From contig CAJEXQ010000005.1 of NCBI GenBank assembly GCA_903994635.1, positions 1-64,000 on the forward strand: a stretch of DNA of 64,000 bases, written 5' to 3'. The notes under the pieces were generated by a model, which was given only the letters and a program-made list of their open reading frames with translations, was not told the DNA's origin and ran no database searches. The translations under genes were made by a program, and so were the position numbers. Shown here piece after piece: positions 9,319-18,329 of the stretch (position 1 is its first letter; each line of letters starts with the position of its first letter). The DNA comes from an uncultured Chlorobiaceae bacterium. Its GTDB lineage: Bacteria > Bacteroidota > Chlorobiia > Chlorobiales > Chlorobiaceae.

Positions 9319-9674
9319 GATATTATGACTGTACTATTTCATTATAACCCTTTTATTATAAAGAAATAGCAGTTGTTATATACCGTTGTTGAGCGTGAGC
9401 ATTGACAAAAACTTTCAGTATTCAATGAGTCGCGTTTGTTATTATACCACACTCGCAAGGTAATGAGAAATTGAAAAAGGATTTTCTTGTGTTCATGCAT
9501 CACACCGCCGTCCCTGCCGACAGAACCCAGAGCCTCGACCTCGTCGACTATCGGGCTGAAACAGCTTTTTCCAACCGTATTTACTAAAAAACTTTTTTAT
9601 TCCTTGTTTTAATGCGTAAAATTGGCCGTTTGCGGCATCTGTTAAAAAAAAATGTACTTTACGCTCTTTCCGAA
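9319..9674. other. Gene-free AT-rich spacer
   Basis: No convincing coding frame on either strand. The first 150 bp are strongly AT-rich. The stretch near 9500-9560 is GC-richer (GCCGTCCCTGCCGACAGAAC region) and resembles neither flank; together with the following SnoaL-like gene it may mark the left edge of imported DNA. The left part must hold the promoter of the minus-strand PPC gene. Confidence 0.4.
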
Positions 9675-9692
9675 TTAGATTGATCAGTCTAA
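9675..9692. promoter_or_regulatory. 18-bp TetR-type operator palindrome
   Basis: TTAGATTGATCAGTCTAA is a palindrome centred on TGATCA with a single mismatched pair. Palindromes of this TAGAC-TGATCA-GTCTA type are operators for TetR/AcrR-family repressors (family knowledge). It lies 34 bp before the SnoaL-like gene, where it would cover the promoter. No tetR gene is nearby. Confidence 0.5.
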
Positions 9693-9725
9693 ACAATGTT
9701 AGAGCGCAAAAACCAAGGAGACAAC

Positions 9726-10376
9726 ATGCGTTTGATAAAAGCTATCGGCACAACACGTATTCATCGAATCTTCTGCTTACTTGCATGCGTCGTGTTCCTT
9801 CAAGCTGGTTTGGATACCGCATCTGCGACAGCAAATGCAAACCAGGCCACCGACAACTCCATGCAGGCCGGGCACACCAAATTCAACGCCAACGATCGTT
9901 TCGCGATCACGAACGTGATCATGGCTATGACCAACGGGCTGGACGAGAAGAACCTGAAGCAGATGATCTCCAATCTTACTCCGGAATTCTCGGTCGAATA
10001 CCGCTTGCCGGGGTTGAACCCCATCAAGATCGAGGGGCGCGACAATTTTAGCCAAATGATGGCTAAGCGGTTCGAAAACCTCAACGCCGACGGGATCGCA
10101 CGCCGACACATCATCTCGCCACTCTACTTCATCGAGCAATCGCCGAACTCCGCCAGCATCCTGATCCAAATCCTCACCTGTACCGCGATCCACCGGGCGA
10201 ATTGGTTTCCGATGTCCTCGGCGAAGGTCGAATTTCAGCTTGTGAAACACGGCGATCTCTGGCTTTGCTCCCGCCAACTGGAAACGTTGGACGGCCCGCT
10301 GGACTTGCCGATCAGCAAAGTACTCCCCTTGCCTGCGGGAATGGTCACAGAACCTGTCGGAGCCAAGCAAAAATGA
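9726..10376 (+). CDS. Exported SnoaL/NTF2-like protein
   Basis: 216 residues from ATG 9726, chosen because AAGGAG at 9716-9721 lies 4 nt upstream and because the sequence then begins with a signal peptide (RIHRIFCLLACVVFLQAGLDTASATA). The mature part reads as a SnoaL_4-like alpha+beta barrel: FNANDRFAITNVIMAMTNGLDEKNLKQM followed by the HIISPLYFIE and VEFQLVKHGDLWLCSRQLE strands. Such domains bind or turn over small hydrophobic molecules; the ligand is unknown. The gene is visibly GC-richer than its surroundings and carries an orphan TetR-type operator, which together suggest lateral transfer. Confidence 0.7.
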   Translation: MRLIKAIGTTRIHRIFCLLACVVFLQAGLDTASATANANQATDNSMQAGHTKFNANDRFAITNVIMAMTNGLDEKNLKQMISNLTPEFSVEYRLPGLNPIKIEGRDNFSQMMAKRFENLNADGIARRHIISPLYFIEQSPNSASILIQILTCTAIHRANWFPMSSAKVEFQLVKHGDLWLCSRQLETLDGPLDLPISKVLPLPAGMVTEPVGAKQK

Positions 10377-10426
10377 ACTGAGGCGAAAGCCAAGCTGGCA
10401 GCATTTTGCTCCTTATTGGAGGCTGG

Positions 10427-10783
10427 TCAGTTCCCTTGCTTGGGCTGCTTCAAGGCTGAAGTTTCATCTGGTCGGTCGTCATAGCAGGGCATGCACTGGT
10501 TAAAAGAAAAGAACACGGTGAAGTCATACCGCTTAGGTGCCGGTGTGATTCGATTGTGGTAGAAAAAAATGTGAAAACTTTTTTCAGCAATAGCCGTCAG
10601 GCGGGTTCTACGTATTCCCTCAGGGAGTAATGCGATGCCGAGAAAAATTTCGGCTTTTGTGATCGAAGAGGTATAACATTCAGCATCAATATGCATATCA
10701 AACCAGCTTACAACCTGCTGATCTGGCTGAGAACGCATTAATTCAGACAGCACATTGGTATCAACCAAAAAAGCGCGGCTCAT
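10427..10783 (-). pseudogene. VapC-like PIN-domain toxin, C-terminal half replaced
   Basis: Starts at ATG 10783, overlapping the antitoxin stop (TGATG). Residues 1-70 are a clear PIN domain: VDTNVLSELMRSQPD with the first acidic residue, SSITKAEIFLGIALLPEG with the second, and TAIAEKSF. After that the sequence no longer follows the family; the expected ISQFDAQIAAIA and final acidic motifs are missing, and the remaining 48 codons look like read-through. At least one of the metal-binding acidic residues is therefore absent, so the toxin should be inactive. It may extend to the GTG at 10786. Confidence 0.7.
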
Positions 10784-11009
10784 CACTCTTCAAATAAGGG
10801 TGGTGTGCGAGATAACTGACGCGGTGGAATCGGAAGGGTTTCCGCATCCAGATCTTTAAAGCGCTGGTGAATACGTTGTGCAAGACTACCTGGTTTAGTT
10901 TTGGGTGCTTTTTTTTGTGCTTTAAAAATTCTGCGAAATCAAGAACTTCACGGTGCACAGGCTCTGGCAGTTCTTTGACGGTACGATATATTTTCTCTGC
11001 GGTTGTCAT
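10783..11009 (-). pseudogene. DUF2281/VapB-type antitoxin with a frameshift in an A8 run
   Basis: The N-terminal half is intact DUF2281 (MTTAEKIYRTVKELPEPV then EVLDFAEFLKHK). After the A8 tract (within about 10908-10916) the frame becomes meaningless. If one A is added the frame continues APKTKPGSLAQRIHQRFKDL and on to PPRQLSRTPPLFEE, stopping exactly at TGA 10785-10783, which overlaps the toxin start. The gene therefore carries a one-base deletion, or relies on slippage at the A run. A complete homologue lies at 56288-56509. Confidence 0.75.
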
Positions 11010-11374
11010 CGGTTCTCCTTGTTCTGACGGTGATAAGAAAAAACGCTACATCTCGATTTAATCTCTCAGGGTTGAATTCCCCACCGCTTGCAGTGAAGTT
11101 TGTTAAGCTCCTTCTATAACCAGATACCCCGCTGCTTGCGGCGGGGAGCTTCATTGAATTTTCATGAATCGAGTGCTTGGGATGAAATTTTGGCATCCGC
11201 AAATATCAAAACCCTTGCCTATATTATCACTGGCATTTTCCGGTACTATCAAGCGATAACTGATTTCTATGTGCACGAGGCTCTCATCTGCTCTTGTGTC
11301 TGAAGTGCAGGGAAAAAAGAGAGTCCTCTTCACCATTCACTGGTCGATGAACTAAACACCATATTATCAAGACT
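11010..11374. other. Spacer with a GC-rich hairpin, upstream of the type III R-M operon
   Basis: No gene is recognised here. A strong hairpin lies at 11127-11146 (CCCCGCTGC facing GCGGCGGGG), and a related half-motif CCCCACCGCTTGC lies about 50 bp before it. Paired GC-rich hairpins like these resemble ends of IS200/IS605-type elements, but no transposase is present. The last 70 bp should contain the promoter of the mod gene. Confidence 0.4.
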
Positions 11375-13351
11375 ATGGCAAAGAACCAGCCCGAAAAGAT
11401 GAAAGGAACCACGCTCGATATAGCCGCCGAAAACCGCGCCCGGCTGAAACAGCTCTTTCCAGCCGTCTTTACCGAAACCCGCAACGATAAAGGCGAACTG
11501 ACAGAGTCCATCGACTTTGAAAAGCTCAAGGCCGAACTCGGCACCTTCAGCGACCTCTTTGAATCACGCCGTGAGCGCTACGGTATGGTGTGGCCCGGAA
11601 AAAAAGAGGCTCTCCACCTGATCCAGACCCTCAGCTCCGCCACGCTCAAACCCTGCCGTCAGGAGTCAGTGAATTTCGACACAACCCAAAACCTCTTTAT
11701 CGAAGGCGACAACCTCGAAGTGCTCAAGCTGCTCCAGACAAGCTACTACGGCAAGGTCAAGATGATCTACATCGACCCGCCCTACAACACCGGCAAAGAG
11801 TTCATCTACCCCGATAACTTCAGCGAAAGCCTTGAGACCTATCTTGAATATGCCGGGCTGATTGACGGGGAGGGCAAGAAGTTCAGCACCAACACCGCCA
11901 ATGAGGGGCGCTTCCACACCAAGTGGCTGAACATGATCTACCCAAGGCTCTATCTGGCAAGGAATCTCTTGCGTGATGACGGGGTGATCTTTATCAGCAT
12001 TGATGATAACGAAGTGAGCAATCTGCGGAAGCTGTGCGATGAGATTTTCGGGGAGGAGAATTTTGTGGCAAATGTTATTTGGGAGAAAAAATACACCAGA
12101 AGCAATGATGCAAAATATTTCTCTGATAACCATGATCATATTCTTGTCTATGCAAAGTCGAAAAACAATTTTAAACTTAATCTTCAACAAAGAAATGAAG
12201 AGCAGATATCTGCTTATTCTAACCCAGACAACCATCCAAAAGGAGTCTGGAAATCCACTCCTCTTCATGCAAAAAGTGGTTCTTCAAATGAATTTATATA
12301 TGCTTTTAACAATGGAATTACTTGGAGGCCCCCAGTAGGAACATACCCAAGATATTCCAGAGCAAGATTAGCTGAATTAGATCAAAATAATGAAATCTGG
12401 TTTGGTGATGATGGTCAATCTATTCCGTCAAGAAAATCTTTTTTGTCAGAAGTTAAAGATGGTGTGACACCCATTACGTTATGGCACTATCAAGATGTTG
12501 GGCATAATCATGAGGCAAGTAACGACTTGAAATCATTGAGCTTAAGTGGATTATTCGAGAACCCAAAACCTGTAAGATTGATAAAAAGGATACAAGAGCT
12601 TTCAACTGCTTCAAATCATAGTTTATCACCTCCTCTTGGCGATAAATTTTTCCAATCTGACCTCATCCTCGACTTCTTCGCCGGTTCAGCCACCACAGCC
12701 CACTCCGTACTCGATCTGAACCGGCAGGACAACGGCAATCGCAAGTTCATTCTTGTCCAGCTCCCTGAACCCTGCGCGCCTGAGAGCGAAGCCTTCAAGG
12801 CTGGCTATAAAACCATAGCCGATATCGGCAAGGAGCGCATCCGTCGGGTCATCAACAAGCTCAACACCGAAGAGGAGGGCAAGCTTGATCTCGACAATGC
12901 TGGCAAGCAGGATCGCGGCTTCAAGGTGCTCAAGCTCGACAAGTCCAACTTCCGCCAGTGGCAGAAGCTTGAGCCTTCAGCTTCGACGGAACAGATCCTT
13001 GATCAGCTCGTGCTGCACATCGACCATATTGACGCAAAGGCAACACCAGAAGAGCTGCTCTATGAAATCCTCCTCAAAGCCGGATTTACCCTGACTGACA
13101 AAATCGAACCCAAAAACATCAGCGGAAAAGAGCTTTTCTCCGTCTCCGACGGCGCACTTCTGCTCTGCCTTGAAAAGAGCGTTACCAAAGAGTTGATTGA
13201 CGCGGTCATTGAGCTCAACCCCCAGCAGTTCCTCTGCCTCGACTCAGCCTTCCACGGCAACGACCAGCTCAAAGCCAACGCCGTGCAAACCTTCAACGCC
13301 CACAACATGCAGAAGGAAAAGCACAACCAGATTCTCTTTAAAACAGTATAA
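11375..13351 (+). CDS. mod: Type III restriction-modification methyltransferase subunit (Mod)
   Basis: 658 residues, N6-adenine methyltransferase of the beta class: catalytic motif IV D134-P-P-Y137 comes first, the target-recognition region follows, and the SAM-binding motif I (LDFFAGSATTAHS) is near residue 432. Mod gives type III systems their sequence specificity and can methylate alone. The central part, about 12060-12655 (residues 230-427), is clearly AT-richer than the flanks and is where the target-recognition domain sits. It is the first gene of a tightly packed operon (mod, HTH-like protein, doc, res). Confidence 0.9.
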   Translation: MAKNQPEKMKGTTLDIAAENRARLKQLFPAVFTETRNDKGELTESIDFEKLKAELGTFSDLFESRRERYGMVWPGKKEALHLIQTLSSATLKPCRQESVNFDTTQNLFIEGDNLEVLKLLQTSYYGKVKMIYIDPPYNTGKEFIYPDNFSESLETYLEYAGLIDGEGKKFSTNTANEGRFHTKWLNMIYPRLYLARNLLRDDGVIFISIDDNEVSNLRKLCDEIFGEENFVANVIWEKKYTRSNDAKYFSDNHDHILVYAKSKNNFKLNLQQRNEEQISAYSNPDNHPKGVWKSTPLHAKSGSSNEFIYAFNNGITWRPPVGTYPRYSRARLAELDQNNEIWFGDDGQSIPSRKSFLSEVKDGVTPITLWHYQDVGHNHEASNDLKSLSLSGLFENPKPVRLIKRIQELSTASNHSLSPPLGDKFFQSDLILDFFAGSATTAHSVLDLNRQDNGNRKFILVQLPEPCAPESEAFKAGYKTIADIGKERIRRVINKLNTEEEGKLDLDNAGKQDRGFKVLKLDKSNFRQWQKLEPSASTEQILDQLVLHIDHIDAKATPEELLYEILLKAGFTLTDKIEPKNISGKELFSVSDGALLLCLEKSVTKELIDAVIELNPQQFLCLDSAFHGNDQLKANAVQTFNAHNMQKEKHNQILFKTV

Positions 13352-13363
13352 GGGAGCGCTACC

Positions 13364-14383
13364 ATGGCAAAAGATTTAACAGTTTCCAATATAGACCGGC
13401 AGAACATCCTCAACAATCCCTACGCCGTTGCTGAAATCCAGAAAAGCATAGGCATAACGGGAATCGAATTCAATGGCAAGGTAGTACTGCGTAAAGAGCA
13501 AGTAGCCGCTTTTTTTGAAGTTACCCCAAGGACAATAGACAATTATCTGTCGAAATACGAGCCGGAACTCAAGGAAAACGGTTACGAGGTTTTGCGCGGT
13601 AACTCTTTGAAGATCTTTAAGTTAACTTTTGAAGAACGGGGTGATAGCGAAACAGATTTCATTACCAAAACAACTGCGCTGGGAATTTTTGACTTCCGCG
13701 CATTCCTCAATCTGGCAATGCTGATTGCAGAAAGCGAGAAGGCTCGTGTTCTTCGTCTGGTCATGCTTGATATTGTCATTGACACCATCAACAGCCGGAC
13801 TGGTGGAGGAACAAAGTATATCAACCAACGAGATGAAGATTTTCTTCTCTCCTACTTTAAGGAAGAGGACTATCGCAAACAATTCACTGATGCACTGCGG
13901 GACTGCGTCGATATGGGGAATTTCAAGTACCCCATGTATGCCGACAAAATTTATGTGAGCATTTTTAAAGAGAATGCAAGGGAGTACCGAAAAATTCTTC
14001 AACTGAATGAAAAAGAGAAGGTTAGAGATACTTTTTACAGTGAAATACTTGACCTGATTGCATCTTATGAATGTGGTTTTGCCGATCACCTTCAGCAGAA
14101 GCTTCAGCAAAAGGGCAGAAAACTCAGCTTTTTTGAGGTTGATGTTCTTTTTAAGCAGTTTGAATCTCAAGCTCACTGGAAACCATTGATTGAAAAAGCA
14201 AGGGTTAAAATGGCCAGTCGCGATCTTGCCTTTCGTGATGCATTTCACCATCAGTTGACAGAATACATGTCCCCGCTCAAGGTTGATGAATTTGAAAAAT
14301 TTATCGGCGAAAAGAGTCTGGAGCTGGAACAACGCCTTGTCGAAGCCAAAGATGCCATGAAACGCCTCAAGGAGCGTGAATAA
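13364..14383 (+). CDS. Putative DNA-binding protein between mod and doc (RhuM-like)
   Basis: 339 residues. An N-terminal segment (about 42-62, KEQVAAFFEVTPRTIDNYLSK) looks like a helix-turn-helix. The middle contains two helical blocks and the C-terminus is a charged helix ending MKRLKERE. Proteins of this kind, often labelled virulence protein RhuM or DNA-binding protein, occur beside Fic/Doc genes. It starts 13 nt after mod and its stop overlaps the doc start (TAATG), so it could act as autoregulator or as antitoxin for Doc; no Phd-like protein is present. Family assignment is by eye. Confidence 0.6.
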   Translation: MAKDLTVSNIDRQNILNNPYAVAEIQKSIGITGIEFNGKVVLRKEQVAAFFEVTPRTIDNYLSKYEPELKENGYEVLRGNSLKIFKLTFEERGDSETDFITKTTALGIFDFRAFLNLAMLIAESEKARVLRLVMLDIVIDTINSRTGGGTKYINQRDEDFLLSYFKEEDYRKQFTDALRDCVDMGNFKYPMYADKIYVSIFKENAREYRKILQLNEKEKVRDTFYSEILDLIASYECGFADHLQQKLQQKGRKLSFFEVDVLFKQFESQAHWKPLIEKARVKMASRDLAFRDAFHHQLTEYMSPLKVDEFEKFIGEKSLELEQRLVEAKDAMKRLKERE

Positions 14384-14826
14384 TGCAACTCATTTATATC
14401 ACAATAGATCAGGCTGTTAAAATCCATGCAAAAACTGTAGAAGTGTCTGGGGGTGGTTCGCATGGTATGCTCGACAAGGGCCGTCTTGAAAGCGTACTTG
14501 AACACATCCAGAACGATGGCTACTACCCGACTTTTCTCGACAAGATCACACACCTCTTTTTCTGCGCGAACAAGTTCCATTGTTTTCAGGACGGCAACAA
14601 ACGAATTGCCATTACGCTCTCTGCGCAATTTCTGTTATTCAATGGCTACATGTACTGTGTCTCGGATTTCATGCAGGAAATGGAAAACATCAGCTATCAC
14701 CTGGCCGCAGGTAAAATAGATAAAGAGTTTTTCCGTGACCTTATTGAGGCTGTTATCAATGAGAGCTATGATGAAAACGAAGAGCTGAAACTAAGGCTCT
14801 TGAATGCCATTCAGGAAGAATTATGA
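14383..14826 (+). CDS. doc: Doc-type Fic-fold toxin (death on curing family)
   Basis: 147 residues with the Doc active site H66-C-F68-Q-D70-G71-N72-K73-R74 and the upstream family motif GGSHGMLDKGRLES. Doc proteins phosphorylate EF-Tu and stop translation. Its start overlaps the stop of the DNA-binding protein gene, and its own stop overlaps the res start (ATGA), so it is embedded within a restriction-modification operon. The tail after residue 125 is longer than in phage P1 Doc. Confidence 0.85.
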   Translation: MQLIYITIDQAVKIHAKTVEVSGGGSHGMLDKGRLESVLEHIQNDGYYPTFLDKITHLFFCANKFHCFQDGNKRIAITLSAQFLLFNGYMYCVSDFMQEMENISYHLAAGKIDKEFFRDLIEAVINESYDENEELKLRLLNAIQEEL

Positions 14827-17807
14827 AACTGAAATTCGATTCAACCCTCAGCTACCAGCTCGAAGCCATAAAAAGTGTCACCGATCTGTTCGAAGGCCAG
14901 CCCGCCCGCAGCTCCGGCTTTCAAATCGATTTCGGCAAAGGGGGCAGCATGTACAACGACCTCGGCATCGGCAACGACCTGGCACTTTCAGGGGAGCTGA
15001 TATTGCAAAACCTGCACGCTGTTCAATCACGCAACACTGTCCCGAAATCGCGGCTGCTTCAGGAAGAGGGTGCCGCCTACGACTTTCCCAACTTCTCCGT
15101 TGAAATGGAGACCGGAACAGGCAAAACCTATGTCTATCTGCGCTCCATCTTTGAGCTGAACAAGCTTTACGGGTTCAAGAAGTTCATCATTGTGGTGCCT
15201 TCAGTAGCCATCCGCGAAGGAGTAACCAGCTCCATCAAGCTGATGCGCGACCACTTTCGGGGGCTCTACAACAACGTCGCCTTCGATCACTTCGTCTACC
15301 AGTCAAAGGATCTGAGCAGGGTTCGCCAGTTTGCCGTGAATAATGAAATCCAGATCATGGTCATCAACATTCAGGCCTTCCAGAAAGATGCAGGAGAGAA
15401 TGTTGATTATGCGTCACTCACCGATGAGCAGAAAAAACGGCTCAATGTCATTCATCAGGAGCAGGACAGAATGTCGGGCCGACGCCCTATTGAGTACGTT
15501 CAGGCCACCAGGCCGATCCTGATTATCGACGAGCCCCAAAGCGTGGACAATACCGAAAAGTCACAGAAAGCGATTCGCAACCTCCAGCCGCTCTTCTGCC
15601 TGCGTTATTCGGCAACCCACAGCAACCCCTGGAATCTGCTCTACCAGCTTGATCCCGTTCGTGCCTACGACCTGCGCCTTGTCAAGCAGATTGAGGTTAT
15701 TGATGCTTCAGGCACTCAGGACTACAACCAGACCTTTGTTCGCCTTGATGCTGTTGGCTACTGGCCAAAAACAGCCAAAATCCCCCAGGCGAAGGTGACC
15801 ATTTTTGAAGACACGCCCAACGGCTCCCGAGAAAAGCAGATAACCATAAAGCATGGCGCCAACCTTGCAAGCAAGACCAACCGCACCGATTATGAAGGCT
15901 ATCTGGTGACCAACATCAATGCTGAATCCGACAATGAATATGTGGAGTTTCAGAACGGTATTGTTGTAGAGCGATTTCAGGAATCCGGCGGCATGGCTGA
16001 TGAACGCATCAAAAGCCAGATTGAGCAAACCGTTGAAGCGCACTTTGCCAAAGAGAAAAAACTCAAGGGGAAGGGGATTAAAGTGCTCTCCCTCTTCTTC
16101 ATCGACCACGTCAAAAGCTACCGATCCTACGATGACGATGGCAACCCCTGTAAAGAAAAGATCGCCCAATGGTTTGAAGAGGCTTACACCGCAATCGGCA
16201 GCAAATCACTCTACGCCGGGCTCATTCCTTACCGGGCAGAAGAGGTTCATGATGGTTACTTTTCAGCAGACAGAAAGAAGGGCAAGATCGTAGACCTTCT
16301 TGATACCAGCGGCAGCACGGCCAAAGATGATGAGACCTACGAGCTCATCATGAAAGACAAAGAGCGCCTTCTTTCGCCTGATGTTCCTCTTCGCTTTATT
16401 TTCAGCCACTCAGCCCTGAGGGAGGGATGGGATAACCCCAACGTCTTCCAGATCTGCACCCTGCGTGAAATGGGCACCGACCGTGAACGCCGCCAGACCA
16501 TCGGGCGCGGCCTTCGCCTTCCGGTGAATCAGGATGGTGACCGTGTCTACGACGACCAGATCAACCGCCTCACCGTTATTGCCAACGAAACCTTTGAAAA
16601 CTTTGCCAAAGGGTTGCAGTCCGAAATAGAAGCCGCCATCGACCCAAGCGGCAACTTCAAATTCGGTCGTCTTCCTCAACTCGCCTTTACGCCGGTGCTC
16701 AACACCGCAGGAACCGGCTACCTGACACAGGAGGAGTCTCATGAAATATGGCAATGTGTTGCCGAACAGGGACTGATTGACAGCTATGGCGACATTACCA
16801 CGGCATTCACCCCCGCCAAAGCCGACTTCACCTTTACCCTGCCGGAAAAATATGCAGGCCTTGAAGATGCGGTTATCGGGCGTATTGAGCGGTTCCTTCC
16901 GCGTGATTTTGTAAAAAATGGGCGTGATCGCCAGAAAGTGAGCTACAACAAGCAGGTTAAACTGAATGATGATTTTAAGGCGCTCTGGGATAAAATCAGC
17001 CAGAAAACCCGGTATTCCGTAGAGTTTAAAACGGCTGAACTGGTCACTCTGGCGGCAGGGAAGGTGAGCAGCATGGCGGAAATCAAGCCCGTGCTGATAG
17101 AGATCACCAAAAGAGATCTTGCAATAAAAGAGTCAGGTCTTGAGGGCGGAAAAATCACCAGCAGCAGAACACACCTCGTCCATAACGAGCAGCCGCTGCC
17201 GGATATTCTCGCCTTTTTGCAGCGCGAAACCGAACTGACACGAGGAACCCTTGTTGAAATCCTGAAGCAATCCGGACGGTTGAAAGATTTTACCCTCAAC
17301 CCCCAATCCTTCATGACCGAAACCGCCAGAATGATCAACCGCGCATTGCACGAACTGATTATCGACGGCATCAAATACGAACCAATCAAAGGCCAATACT
17401 ACGAAATGCGCCTCTTCGAAGCCGAGGAGATTGAAGAGTACCTCAGCCGCCTCTATACCGTACAAAGCACCGACAATCGTACCCCGTTCAACTACATTGC
17501 CTACGACTCAGGAACAGAAGAAGAGGTGGCAAAACTGCTCGATGCCGATGAGCGGGTAAAGTTTTTCTGCAAACTGCCACGCTGGTTCAAGGTTGCAACC
17601 CCGCTTGGCGACTACAACCCCGACTGGGCTGTCGTTGTCGATGATACTCAAAAACTCTATCTCGTCCGCGAAACCAAAAGCACCCTCGACCGCGATAAAC
17701 GCCGGTCAACCGAAAACAAAAAAGTCGATTGCGGCAAAGCCCACTTTAAAGCGCTGGGTGTCAACTTCAAGGATGCCACGACGATTTACGAGGTGCTGAA
17801 TCCCTGA
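14823..17807 (+). CDS. res: Type III restriction enzyme, Res subunit
   Basis: 994 residues. SF2 helicase core: Walker A M-E-T97-G-T-G-K101-T102, motif II as D236-E-P-Q rather than DEAD/DECH, and late motifs around HSALREGWDNPNVFQI and RQTIGRGLRLPV. The C-terminus holds the PD-(D/E)xK nuclease (YNPDWAVVV...LVRETKS). Res needs Mod to cut, and cleaves about 25 bp from unmethylated head-to-head sites after ATP-driven diffusion. The frame is full length with no lesion, so the system looks complete. Confidence 0.9.
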   Translation: MKLKFDSTLSYQLEAIKSVTDLFEGQPARSSGFQIDFGKGGSMYNDLGIGNDLALSGELILQNLHAVQSRNTVPKSRLLQEEGAAYDFPNFSVEMETGTGKTYVYLRSIFELNKLYGFKKFIIVVPSVAIREGVTSSIKLMRDHFRGLYNNVAFDHFVYQSKDLSRVRQFAVNNEIQIMVINIQAFQKDAGENVDYASLTDEQKKRLNVIHQEQDRMSGRRPIEYVQATRPILIIDEPQSVDNTEKSQKAIRNLQPLFCLRYSATHSNPWNLLYQLDPVRAYDLRLVKQIEVIDASGTQDYNQTFVRLDAVGYWPKTAKIPQAKVTIFEDTPNGSREKQITIKHGANLASKTNRTDYEGYLVTNINAESDNEYVEFQNGIVVERFQESGGMADERIKSQIEQTVEAHFAKEKKLKGKGIKVLSLFFIDHVKSYRSYDDDGNPCKEKIAQWFEEAYTAIGSKSLYAGLIPYRAEEVHDGYFSADRKKGKIVDLLDTSGSTAKDDETYELIMKDKERLLSPDVPLRFIFSHSALREGWDNPNVFQICTLREMGTDRERRQTIGRGLRLPVNQDGDRVYDDQINRLTVIANETFENFAKGLQSEIEAAIDPSGNFKFGRLPQLAFTPVLNTAGTGYLTQEESHEIWQCVAEQGLIDSYGDITTAFTPAKADFTFTLPEKYAGLEDAVIGRIERFLPRDFVKNGRDRQKVSYNKQVKLNDDFKALWDKISQKTRYSVEFKTAELVTLAAGKVSSMAEIKPVLIEITKRDLAIKESGLEGGKITSSRTHLVHNEQPLPDILAFLQRETELTRGTLVEILKQSGRLKDFTLNPQSFMTETARMINRALHELIIDGIKYEPIKGQYYEMRLFEAEEIEEYLSRLYTVQSTDNRTPFNYIAYDSGTEEEVAKLLDADERVKFFCKLPRWFKVATPLGDYNPDWAVVVDDTQKLYLVRETKSTLDRDKRRSTENKKVDCGKAHFKALGVNFKDATTIYEVLNP

Positions 17808-17844
17808 ACGACTTTTTGCTAAACACTCAGTGTAGTAAACTGTT

Positions 17845-18153
17845 TCAGTTGTTGAAGAATTCAATGCGCAGATTTTCATCGGCTTCTCCGGTTACACTGT
17901 ACTGCCCTTTTTTGATAATTGAAAGCCCTTTTTTATCGCCTGCGGGGATGATGCTCTGCTCGATATTATCAGCATTCTTTTTGGCACAGCTCTGGTTAAA
18001 GAAGAGGTTCAATGAGGGTCCTGAGTTGTCGAACTGAAGCAGAAAATCATTGTCATTGACAAATACGAGATCATCATAGGCATACGTGACTTCATGCCCA
18101 AGCTCTTCGAGAAGCTGCACCAGGGTTCCGAGTGGACGTATTATCTGTTCCAT
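17845..18153 (-). CDS. Small conserved protein, YbjN-like
   Basis: 102 residues, start ATG 18153. The alternating strand/helix pattern (LVQLLEELGHEVTYAYDDLVFVNDNDFLLQFDN) resembles YbjN/type III chaperone-like small proteins, but no catalytic motif is visible. It lies convergent to res, between the R-M operon and the sulP-type gene, and may mark the return to core genome. Confidence 0.55.
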   Translation of the reverse strand: MEQIIRPLGTLVQLLEELGHEVTYAYDDLVFVNDNDFLLQFDNSGPSLNLFFNQSCAKKNADNIEQSIIPAGDKKGLSIIKKGQYSVTGEADENLRIEFFNN

Positions 18154-18329
18154 ATTATTCGGGATAGGGGTGAACCATTACAATAAAAACTTGTTTAAAA
18201 ACGCAAGGGCCTGCCATCCCCTTAATAATTTAAGAATTTTGCAAAAAATTCCGAATAAAATAAATGAAATCGATTTTATGTTAGAAAATAGTCAGGATTC
18301 TTGCCGGATCGGGATGTCTCAGGTAACCG

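Noticed and set aside
9493-9696. 67-codon minus-strand frame in the spacer before the SnoaL-like gene
   Set aside because: No domain or convincing start signal; it crosses the operator palindrome and a T/A-rich tract.
11127-11146. IS200/IS605 insertion sequence upstream of mod
   Set aside because: Only GC-rich hairpins are present; no TnpA or TnpB coding sequence and no defined ends could be seen.
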